Shown piece by piece: positions 57,419-64,000 of a stretch of 64,000 nt of DNA. The translations under genes were made by a program, and so were the position numbers. The notes beneath the pieces are model-generated. The model had not been told where the DNA came from. It did not search any database and saw nothing but the letters and a program-made list of their open reading frames with translations. This DNA comes from UBA8337 sp038143435 (lineage in GTDB: Bacteria; Pseudomonadota; Alphaproteobacteria; RS24). The stretch lies in NCBI GenBank assembly GCA_038143435.1, contig JAYQLX010000003.1, positions 310,001 to 374,000 on the forward strand, written 5' to 3'. The stretch's first letter is position 1. Each line of letters starts with the position of its first letter.

Positions 57419-58189
57419 TTATTTGCCTTTCCATACGGGGGCGCGTTTTTCAGCAAAAGCGGTCGCCCCTTCGCGCGCATCATCTGATGCAAAAACCGGA
57501 TTCATGATTTCCTGTTGGCGTTGCCAAATCTCATCATGCGGCCAGGTTTTATATTCCTTCATGATTTTTTTTGACGCGGCGGTTGCCAGCGGGCCGTTAA
57601 TGGCGATGCGGGCGGCCAATTCTTTAGCTCCTTCCAGAGCTTTGCCTTCATCGGTCAGCGCATTGACAAGACCGCATTCATACATGCGCTCGGCTGAATA
57701 ATGGTCACCCGTCATCACCATTTCCATAGCGATGCGCTCGGGAATTTGTTGCGGCAGGCGGAACACGCCGCCCGCACCGGCGACCAGCGAACGCTTGACT
57801 TCGGGCAGGCCGAATTTTGTGGCGCGCGAGGCAACCACCATGTCGCATGACAAAACCAGTTCAAAACCGCCGGCCAGCGCATAGCCTTCGGTTGCGGCAA
57901 TCAGCGGTTTGGCGGGCACATAATGGCTCAGCCCCCCAAAGCCGCGGTCTTTGACCGATGGCGATTCACCCTTCAAAAAGCCTTTCAAGTCCATGCCCGA
58001 GCAGAAAGTACCGCCATTGCCGGTCAATATGGCGACGCGAATATCGCTATCGGCCTCAAATTGGTCAAATGCCGCTGACATGCCTTCTGCCATGGATTTA
58101 TTCATGGCGTTTTTGGCTTCCGGCCGGTTCATGGTGATGGTCATGACGCCGTTTTCGACATCAACGATTACTTCCTGCGTGTCACTCAT
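57419..58189 (-). CDS. Enoyl-CoA hydratase/isomerase
   Basis: Crotonase family, about 256 residues, unbroken. Oxyanion-hole strands ILTGNGGTFCSGMDLKGF and AATEGYALAGGFELVLSCDMVVAS; PEVKRSLVAGAGGVFRLPQ follows. Of the two catalytic Glu, the first is not evident (AGGFELVLSCD) and the second aligns with PEVKR; so it may be a hydratase or a dehalogenase-like relative. Start ATG 58189 preceded by GGGAGAAA. Hydrates enoyl-CoA esters in beta-oxidation or related pathway. Confidence 0.9.
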   Translation of the reverse strand: MSDTQEVIVDVENGVMTITMNRPEAKNAMNKSMAEGMSAAFDQFEADSDIRVAILTGNGGTFCSGMDLKGFLKGESPSVKDRGFGGLSHYVPAKPLIAATEGYALAGGFELVLSCDMVVASRATKFGLPEVKRSLVAGAGGVFRLPQQIPERIAMEMVMTGDHYSAERMYECGLVNALTDEGKALEGAKELAARIAINGPLATAASKKIMKEYKTWPHDEIWQRQQEIMNPVFASDDAREGATAFAEKRAPVWKGK

Positions 58190-58338
58190 TTCTTTCTCCC
58201 AGAGCAAATCAATAGGGAGGTATTCAACAATTTGCCCGACACGGTGTCAATCGCGCATATTATGGGCTGCACCCTTGCGACGCGGCTTGCCGCAAACGGC
58301 GCTGCAACGTAATATCATGCCAGCCAAGGAGAGATTTT

Positions 58339-58689
58339 ATGGCCGATAAATATGAGGCGCAGCCGCCGACCGATTTTCAGAGCTTTTTTCCGTATTATTT
58401 GCGCGAACACGCACATCCTTTATGCCGCGCGCTGCATTATATCGGCACCAGTCTGGTTTTCGTCATTGCAGCTTATGCGATTTATGCAGGCGAGCCGATC
58501 TATCTTTGGGGAATGCCTGTGGTCGGCTATTTCTTTGCGTGGGTCGGGCATTTCTTTATCGAAAAAAACAAGCCCGCCACCTTCACCTATCCGCTGTGGT
58601 CTCTGATTGGCGATTTTAAAATGTATTTCCTTTTCATTAGCGGGCGAATTGGACCGGCACTTAAAGCTGCTGGTGTGCCCCAGAAATAG
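58339..58689 (+). CDS. Mpo1-like (DUF962) membrane protein
   Basis: 116 residues, unbroken. DFQSFFPYYLREHAHPLCRALHYIGT, then GMPVVGYFFAWVGHFFIEKNKPATFTYPLWSLIGDFKMY, the DUF962 pattern with conserved His residues (YYLREH, H-x-x-G, GHFFIEKNKP). In yeast the relative Mpo1 is a dioxygenase of 2-hydroxy fatty acids; a similar iron-dependent reaction is possible but not shown for this protein. Start ATG 58339. Confidence 0.9.
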   Translation: MADKYEAQPPTDFQSFFPYYLREHAHPLCRALHYIGTSLVFVIAAYAIYAGEPIYLWGMPVVGYFFAWVGHFFIEKNKPATFTYPLWSLIGDFKMYFLFISGRIGPALKAAGVPQK

Positions 58690-58700
58690 CACGATAAAAA

Positions 58701-58717
58701 TGCCTAAAAAATAGGCT
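58701..58717. promoter_or_regulatory. NtrC-like site 1 (imperfect)
   Basis: TGCCTAAAAAATAGGCT has TGC and GCT spaced by 11 bases, one base short of the NtrC pattern TGC-N11-GCA. It lies about 39 bases upstream of a better copy and about 110 bases before the sigma54 promoter. Confidence 0.45.
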
Positions 58718-58739
58718 ATTATTTAAAAATATGAAATTA

Positions 58740-58756
58740 TGCCTATTATTTAGGCA
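58740..58756. promoter_or_regulatory. NtrC-like enhancer site 2
   Basis: TGCCTATTATTTAGGCA is a perfect palindromic TGC-N11-GCA, the NtrC dimer pattern. It is about 80 bases upstream of the -24 element, within the usual enhancer distance. Confidence 0.65.
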
Positions 58757-58826
58757 TAATAGTGCGTTGTTTTATTGCAACAATACTCAACTGACGCCAT
58801 TATCCCGCCCTTTTTTCAATTTTAAT

Positions 58827-58843
58827 TTGGCACGAATCTTGCA
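58827..58843 (+). promoter_or_regulatory. Sigma54 (RpoN) promoter of torF-glnK-amtB
   Basis: TTGGCACGAATCTTGCA matches the sigma54 consensus TTGGCACG-N4-TTGC exactly: GG at 58829-58830 and GC at 58841-58842. It lies 38 bases before the TorF start and explains nitrogen-limited expression of the glnK-amtB operon. Confidence 0.9.
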
Positions 58844-58880
58844 TTAGGTAGTCGGGCGTAAGTCTATAAGGAGATTAATT

Positions 58881-59538
58881 ATGCAAAAATTCACGAAAAC
58901 AACTCGCACGCTGGCAGCCCTGCTGGTTTCGGGTACAGCTTTGACCGGTGTTGCATCGGCAGCTGAAATTTCTGGTAATGTCGGAGCAACCACGGATTAC
59001 ATCTGGCGTGGCAATACACAAGCGGGCGGTGACGTTAGCTTGTCAGGCGGCATTGACATCGATTTTGGTAATGGTTTCGCAGTTGGTACTTGGACCGGTT
59101 CGCTTGGCGGCGGTGGTGCTGACGCAAATTATGAGCAAGATCTTTATGCAAGTTACTCGACCGAAATTGCAGGCTATCCGTTAGAAGTCGGTTACATTTC
59201 CTACATGTACCCAGGCGCTGCGGACTCAACTTTGGATTTTGCAGATATTTATGTCAGCACAAGTATTGCTGGGATCGGCGTGAGCTATTACATGCTGGCT
59301 TCTGCCGGAAGATGACGCTGTGGATGCGGAAGAAGGTACATACTTGTCGCTGGATTATGATTACGATCTTGGCGATGACTGGACCATGACCCTGCATTAC
59401 GGCATGGAGTCATTTGAGACTGCTGAAGATGATGAAGACACATCAATCTCATTGTCAAAAGGTGACATGACATTCACTGTTTCAGGTGATGAAGGCGACG
59501 ACACGCGCGCCATCGTCAGCTGGGGCGCAAGCTTCTAA
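58881..59538 (+). CDS. TorF-family putative outer-membrane porin (one frameshift)
   Basis: Small beta-barrel, about 218 residues. Signal peptide about residues 1-27 (LAALLVSGTALTGVASAAE), then SGNVGATTDYIWRGNTQ, the TorF start motif, alternating strands, acidic turns, and a terminal Phe (AIVSWGASF). The frame changes near 59307, restored as PEDDAVDAEEGTYLSLDYDYD. It is the first gene after the sigma54 promoter, upstream of glnK-amtB, so nitrogen-controlled outer-membrane permeability is likely. Ribosome binding site AAGGAG before ATG 58881. Confidence 0.9.
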
Positions 59539-59563
59539 GCTTGATTAAAACAAGGTTCCTCCC

Positions 59564-59902
59564 ATGAAACTTATCCTTGCCATAATCAAGCCCTTCAAAC
59601 TGGATGCCGTTCGCGAAGCGTTAACCGCAGCCGGTATTGAAGGCATGACGGCGACCGAAGCCAAAGGTTTCGGTCGCCAAAAAGGCCAAACTGAAATTTA
59701 TCGTGGCGCTGAGTATGAAATCAATTTTCTGCCCAAAATGCGTCTGGAAGTTGTCGTCGATGACGCGCAAGTGGATGCCGCTTGTACCGCCATTCGCGAA
59801 GCCGCCAACACGGATAAAATCGGTGACGGCAAAATTTTCGTAGTCAATGTCGATGAGGCGATCCGTATTCGGACCGGTGAAAACGGCGCGGCTGCTCTTT
59901 AA
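59564..59902 (+). CDS. glnK: Nitrogen regulatory protein P-II
   Basis: 112 residues, unbroken. T-loop FGRQKGQTEIYRGAEYEINFLPK contains the uridylylated Tyr (about residue 51). KLILAIIKPFKLDAVREAL at the start and GDGKIFVVNVDEAIRIRTGE with the ATP/2-oxoglutarate contacts follow. Twelve bases separate it from amtB, whose activity GlnK gates. Confidence 0.95.
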   Translation: MKLILAIIKPFKLDAVREALTAAGIEGMTATEAKGFGRQKGQTEIYRGAEYEINFLPKMRLEVVVDDAQVDAACTAIREAANTDKIGDGKIFVVNVDEAIRIRTGENGAAAL

Positions 59903-59914
59903 AGGAATCCACCT

Positions 59915-61225
59915 ATGTTGAAAAATACTCTCAAAATTTTGGGACTGGGTTCGGCTTTGTCTTTGGCAGCCGGCCCGGCCCTGGCTGAAGTCAGCCCTGA
60001 GACAGCCTATGTGTTCAACACATTCCTGTTTCTGGTCTGCGGTTTTCTGGTCATGTTTATGGCCGCCGGCTTTGCCATGCTCGAAAGCGGCATGGTGCGG
60101 TCGAAAAATGTTGCAACCATTTGCCTGAAAAACATCTCATTGTTCTCAATCGCCGGTCTGATGTATTGGCTGGTTGGCTATAATCTGATGTATGGCATTG
60201 AAGAAGGCGGCTATATTGGCGAGCTCTTCTCCGTATGGTCTGCTGATGACAGCGCCATTGGCGGTGAAACACCCGATTTCTCAGGCGGCTATGCAGCCGG
60301 TTCTGACTGGTACTTCCAAATGGTGTTTTGCGCCACCACTGCGTCCATCGTATCCGGCACCATTGCCGAGCGCATGAAGCTGTGGCCGTTCCTCATCTTC
60401 ACCCTGTTCCTGACCGGATTTATCTATCCGATCGTCGGTAGCTGGGAATGGGGCACAGGTTGGCTCGACGCAATGGGCTTTTCTGATTTTGCCGGTTCGA
60501 CACTGGTGCACTCAACCGGTGGTTGGGCAGCGCTGGCCGGTGCCATTATCCTCGGTGCGCGCGCCGGTAAATATGGCCCGAATGGCGAAGTAAACCCAAT
60601 TCCGGGTTCCAGCATGCCTTTGGCAACGCTCGGCACATTCGTGCTGTGGCTCGGCTGGTTCGGCTTTAACGGCGGTTCGCAATTGGCTCTGGGGTCTGGT
60701 GCCGATGCAGCAGCCATTTCAAACATCTTCATCAATACCAATATGGCCGCTGCGGCCGGTGTTGTTGCTGCCATGGTCGCGTCCAACGCGCTTTATGGCA
60801 AGATTGACCTGACCATGGCCTTGAACGGTGCCATTGGTGGGCTGGTGTCAATCACGGCTGAGCCGCTGACCCCGTCCATTCCGGCTGCCGCCTTTATCGG
60901 TGCTGTCGGTGGTGTGCTGGTTGTCTTGGCTGTGCCGCTTCTCGACAAGCTGAAAATCGACGATGTGGTTGGTGCCATTCCGGCGCACCTTGTGTGCGGT
61001 ATTTGGGGCACGATGATTGTGCCGTTGACCAATGGCGATGCCTCTTATGGTGTGCAGGCCATCGGCGTTGTCTCGGTCGGTCTCTTCACCATGATTGCCA
61101 GCGGCATTTTGTGGTCAATACTGAAAGCGACAATGGGTATCCGCATTGAAGAGGATGGCGAATTGCTCGGGCTCGATAAATCAGAGCTTGGCATTGAAGC
61201 CTATCCCGAGTTCTCGCGCACTTGA
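59915..61225 (+). CDS. amtB: Ammonium transporter
   Basis: 436 residues, unbroken, with a signal peptide (about 1-25, ending AGPALAE) and eleven transmembrane helices. Signature LAFVDSTGG-type region GSTLVHSTGGWAALAGAII (twin-His pore starts with His in VHSTGG), FGFNGGSQLALG and the second pore His in VCGIWG-preceding HLVCGIWGTM. Transports NH4+/NH3 across the inner membrane under nitrogen limitation; partner of GlnK. A strong terminator follows. Confidence 0.96.
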   Translation: MLKNTLKILGLGSALSLAAGPALAEVSPETAYVFNTFLFLVCGFLVMFMAAGFAMLESGMVRSKNVATICLKNISLFSIAGLMYWLVGYNLMYGIEEGGYIGELFSVWSADDSAIGGETPDFSGGYAAGSDWYFQMVFCATTASIVSGTIAERMKLWPFLIFTLFLTGFIYPIVGSWEWGTGWLDAMGFSDFAGSTLVHSTGGWAALAGAIILGARAGKYGPNGEVNPIPGSSMPLATLGTFVLWLGWFGFNGGSQLALGSGADAAAISNIFINTNMAAAAGVVAAMVASNALYGKIDLTMALNGAIGGLVSITAEPLTPSIPAAAFIGAVGGVLVVLAVPLLDKLKIDDVVGAIPAHLVCGIWGTMIVPLTNGDASYGVQAIGVVSVGLFTMIASGILWSILKATMGIRIEEDGELLGLDKSELGIEAYPEFSRT

Positions 61226-61244
61226 TATCCCCTAGTGAGCGTGA

Positions 61245-61279
61245 CCCCCGGCAGAGCAATCTGCCGGGGGTTTTTTTTT
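61245..61279 (+). terminator. Rho-independent terminator after amtB
   Basis: Perfect 10-bp stem CCCCCGGCAG / CTGCCGGGGG with loop AGCAAT, followed by nine T. Ends the torF-glnK-amtB operon; its T-run is close to the GFA-family gene stop on the other strand. Confidence 0.96.
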
Positions 61280-61282
61280 GCT

Positions 61283-61692
61283 TTAGCCCGGCAATTTGCC
61301 GAATTGGGCAACGCCGTGGGCAATGATGTGAAAATCATGTTTCTCATCAGTATAAATCGCTGCATCGGGGCCACCGAAATCAGCGGGATTGTCGAGCGAA
61401 CCGATTTTCAGTACAGCACAGCGCCCGGCGCGCCGGGCGCGCGGGTCAAAAGCGGCGTGCCGCAATGCCCACAAAATTCGCGGGTCACGGCGCCGTTAAG
61501 GTCATCGCGCTGATAACTGGCCGGTGTGCCTTGCGTGTATTTGAAACCGGCCTCGGCCACGCCCATGGTTAAATTGGCGGCACCGCCAGTGATATAAGTG
61601 CATTCGCGACAATGGCATTGCAATTTCATCAATGCATCGCCATCGGCTTCATATTTGATTTTGCCGCAATAGCAGCCTCCGCTAAATGACAT
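61283..61692 (-). CDS. GFA-family (glutathione-dependent formaldehyde-activating enzyme-like) zinc protein (one frameshift)
   Basis: About 135 residues. CENP-V/GFA fold: GGCYCGKIKYEAD, CHCRECTYITGG and FCGHCGTPL supply the zinc cysteines. The frame changes near 61415 and continues LKIGSLDNPADFGGPDAAIYTDEKHDF. Start ATG 61692 (MSFSGGCYCG). Family members bind glutathione or other thiols; a precise substrate cannot be assigned. Confidence 0.88.
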
Positions 61693-61732
61693 GATCAATC
61701 TCCCTGTATGTGTCGGGAAAAATCATGCCATA

Positions 61733-62796
61733 TTACGGGCCGTCATTAAAGGATACTTCATCGACCAATTGGCTGGCCCGTTTGCGCAATGCCGCAATGC
61801 GGTCAAGCGACAAACTGTCGGGCTTAAAATCACCCCAGCTGGTGACCCGGGGTGACGCAGGCTACATCTGTGGCGAATGGGATATTCGAAATTGACCTCG
61901 GCATAAATTTCCTGCGCTTCACGCGAGACCAGAAATTCCATCAGTTTTTGCGCATTGGCGCGGTTGGGCGCATATTTGGCCATCGCCATGCCCGACACAT
62001 TCATATGGGCCCCGCCATTGGGCATGGTCGGGAAAATCAGCCTCACCGAATTGGCCCAGTCTTTTTGTTCGGGCTTTTTATCATTGGTCTGCATTTTGCC
62101 CATATAATAAGTATTGCCAATGGCGATATCACAGGCCCCGCCATAGACTTTGCGCACTTGCGCGCGGTCATTGCCCGATGGCTTGGCGGCCAGATTGGCC
62201 TTCAGGCCGGTCAGCCAATTTTTGAACTTGGCCTCGCCCATATGGTCCAGCATGGCGGCAAATAGGGCGACATTATACGGGTGTTGGCCCGAGCGCAGGC
62301 AAATACGCCCGCGATAGGCGGGGTCGACCAAATCGGCAAAAGCGAGGCTGTTTTCCGCCACCCGGTCTTTTGCCGCATAGGCAATGCGCGCGCGCCAGGT
62401 CAGGCCGAACCATTTATTGTCTTGCCCCGCGTGCCGCAGGCGGAATATGGCGCTTTTAAAAGCGGCGATGATACGGCTTTGCGCGATCTCGCGCGCCGCA
62501 TGCAAGCGCCCAATATCAACCGTCAAAATAATATCGGCGGGCGAGCGCGCGCCCTCTGTGGCGATGCGTTCAATCAAGCCCTTTTTTGGCAAAAATCACC
62601 TTTACCTGAATGCCCGTCTGTTCGCTAAATTTGGCAAAAAGCGGTGCCACCAAAAACGGCTGGCGATAGGAATAGACATTGACCTGTGCGGGTGCTTTTG
62701 CCGTCAGCCGAGCCGCTGGACACTGAAAGCCGTCACGCCCGGCGGCCAGTAAACCGACCACAAGGCGGTGTAAATTAGTGAGCGCGACAGGGACAT
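61733..62796 (-). CDS. Iron(III) ABC transporter substrate-binding protein (FbpA/IdiA-like; frameshifts)
   Basis: Periplasmic iron-binding protein. Signal-like start SLSRSLIYTAL VVGLLAAGRDGF, then VNVYSYRQPFLVAPLFAKFSEQTGI, IATEGARSPADIILTVDIGRL, KDRVAENSLAFADLVDPAYRGRICLR, DIAIGNTYYMGKM (the paired Tyr that bind iron) and LMEFLVSREAQEIYAEVNFEYPI. Frame changes near 62755, 62590 and 61860; C-terminus SWGDFKPDSLSLDRIAALRKRA to TAA 61733. About 350 residues. The permease and ATPase genes are not adjacent. A Fur-like box lies upstream. Confidence 0.88.
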
Positions 62797-62810
62797 GTAA
62801 TTCCTTTCTT

Positions 62811-62835
62811 GCAATTAAGAATGATTATTAATTGC
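62811..62835. promoter_or_regulatory. Fur/Irr-type iron-response operator
   Basis: GCAATTAA-N9-TTAATTGC is a perfect inverted repeat just before the iron-binding protein start (15 bases upstream of ATG 62796). The central GAATGATTATTAAT resembles Fur boxes. Iron-repressed expression is inferred; which alphaproteobacterial regulator (Fur, Irr, RirA) binds is open. Confidence 0.65.
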
Positions 62836-62838
62836 GTC

Positions 62839-63747
62839 TTACTGCCGATGGCCCGATGAAGTCAATAGGGTGTGCGCATGGCGCGGAAAATTGGGGCTCG
62901 GTCGGCTTTGACCGGCTTTAATCGGCGTCGCGGCCAAATCCATCATCGGCAAAAGGCGCAAATAATGGCTCGGAAAAATCCGCTTCACCCAATCGACAAA
63001 ATGCGCATCAGGGCCGATGAGAATGCGCGCCTTGTTTTTGCGTATGCCTTTCATAATGGTTTTGGCCGCGCCATCGGGCTGCGTCATGGTAAATTGCGCG
63101 AAGCGTTCAATCGCTTCTTCGTGCTCGGCTTCGGCATCAGGGCCCTGCTGAATGCGCGCATGGCGGACAATATTGGTGTTGATGCCGCCCGGATGAATGG
63201 TACTGACGCCGATATGCAGTGCCGCGCATTTCATGGCGCAGCGCATCGGTAAAGCCCAGCACGCCATATTTGGCGGCGTTATAAGCGCTTTGCGTCGGCA
63301 CGCTAATGAGGCCGAAAATCGATGAAATATTGGCCACATGGCCGCTGCCTTTAGCAATCATATGCGGCAAAAAGGCTTGCGTGCCATTGACCACGCCCCA
63401 GAAATTAATATCCATCAGCCATTTGAAATCATCGATTTGCATTTCCTCGACCGGCGCGCCGAAAGCGACACCGGCATTGTTTAAAATCAAATCGGCAGGG
63501 CCGTGTTGTTTTTCAACCGTCGCCGCCAAATCAAACATGGCATCACGGTCGGCAACATCGACCATGAAATTTTCCATATGCGTCCGCCATCCGCCTCAAT
63601 GGCGGCTTTGGTCTCGGCCATCATGTCTTGGCGCAAATCCGTGCCGATGACATGTGCACCCGCGTCAGCCATGGCGCGTGCGCAGGCGGCGCCAATGCCG
63701 CTGGCCGCACCGGTAATGACGCAAATTTTATCTTTAAAATGACGCAT
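62839..63747 (-). CDS. Short-chain dehydrogenase/reductase (two frameshifts)
   Basis: Classical SDR, about 300 residues. TGAASGIG cofactor motif (about residues 12-19), then in the next frame VDVADRDAMFDLAATVEKQHGPADLILNNAGVAFG, catalytic Ser/Tyr/Lys in ISSIFG and SAYNAAKYGVLG, then IHPGGINTNI. Frame changes near 63580 and 63240. The long C-terminal extension (MTQPDGAAKTIMKGIRKNKARILIG) matches SDRs annotated as acetoin or alpha-hydroxysteroid-type. Start ATG 63747. Substrate unknown. Confidence 0.87.
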
Positions 63748-63801
63748 GAAAATCTCCCAATAGGCCGCTATATTTGCCGAGCCGGTGCAAAAGCCAGAAA
63801 A

Positions 63802-63837
63802 AAGCCCCGCCCGATTTGATACTGTCGCACGGGGCTT
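63802..63837 (-). terminator. Rho-independent terminator after gcrA
   Basis: AAGCCCCG / CGGGGCTT stem with a 20-base loop, followed on the minus strand by TTTTCTGG. It lies 17 bases after the gcrA stop. Confidence 0.8.
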
Positions 63838-63853
63838 AAAATCGGCGGCGGTG

Positions 63854-64000
63854 TTAACGCGCCGCTTTTTTCTTGCGTCGCCGCTCCAGCGGTTGATAGG
63901 CCTGCGCCGCATGGGCGGTGCAATAGGGGCTGCCATTTTTGGCACGCGCGCCGCAGAAATGGAAATCCGTCGTGCCCGGGTCGCCAATCGGCCATTTGCA
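63854..64000 (-). CDS. gcrA: GcrA-type cell-cycle regulator, C-terminal part (5' end outside window)
   Basis: Only the last 48 codons are visible: CKWPIGDPGTTDFHFCGARA, then KNGSPYCTAHAAQAYQPLERRRKKKAAR. This Cys/His pattern is the C-terminal region of GcrA, the alphaproteobacterial protein that binds sigma70 and methylated DNA to control cell-cycle genes. It is the strongest single marker of class in the window. Confidence 0.88.
   Translation of the reverse strand, partial: CKWPIGDPGTTDFHFCGARAKNGSPYCTAHAAQAYQPLERRRKKKAAR

Overview
This window comes from an alphaproteobacterial chromosome, probably a marine heterotroph. The evidence for the class is: the C-terminus of a GcrA-type cell-cycle regulator at the right edge; a DnaX whose zinc-module cysteines are replaced as in alphaproteobacteria; housekeeping gene blocks in alphaproteobacterial order (membrane cytochrome c, kdsB, pheA, nudC, ffs, dnaX, recR; rpmH, rnpA, yidC, engB, argB); a CYP153-type P450; and a TorF porin beside glnK-amtB. 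I cannot place it to genus. There are no rRNA genes, CRISPR arrays, insertion sequences or phage genes.

The sequence carries a very high load of single-base indels. About half of the recognisable genes change frame one or more times while the protein homology continues in the next frame, often at a homopolymer. I therefore report such genes as single loci spanning the frames, and read most breaks as sequence error rather than pseudogenes.

Left part (1-15,900): a beta-glucan (probably laminarin) utilisation locus. It holds two GH3 beta-glucosidases, a protein with carbohydrate-binding-like modules and a Gly-Gly-Asp-Thr repeat, a complete type I secretion system (TolC, ABC, HlyD), a TonB-dependent receptor, an SGLT-type sugar symporter and a GH16 endoglucanase. 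A LacI-type operator sequence occurs twice in promoter positions. The stretch from about 1,164 to about 11,900 looks more AT-rich than the rest by eye, which suggests transfer.

Middle (15,900-31,500): thiC with a TPP riboswitch; a CYP153 P450 with an SDR; an M17 aminopeptidase overlapping an NlpC/P60 hydrolase; a YejABEF-type peptide importer; cytochrome c; kdsB; pheA; and nudC.

31,500-45,500: the housekeeping core. It has SRP RNA, dnaX, recR, rmuC, def-fmt-truA, dapE-dapD, a HAD nucleotidase, a double-DUF1036 protein, argB, engB, yidC, rnpA and rpmH.

45,600-64,000: mixed accessory genes. These are a TVP38 protein with a flavin disulfide oxidoreductase, a P1-family peptidase with an internal duplicated segment, tRNA-Arg(ACG), PAP2 phosphatase, a sugar-lactone oxidase with a PLP racemase-fold enzyme, glutathione peroxidase, a photolyase split into two overlapping genes in inverted domain order, an enoyl-CoA hydratase, a sigma54/NtrC-type promoter driving torF-glnK-amtB, a Fur-like box before an iron-binding protein gene, an SDR, and gcrA.
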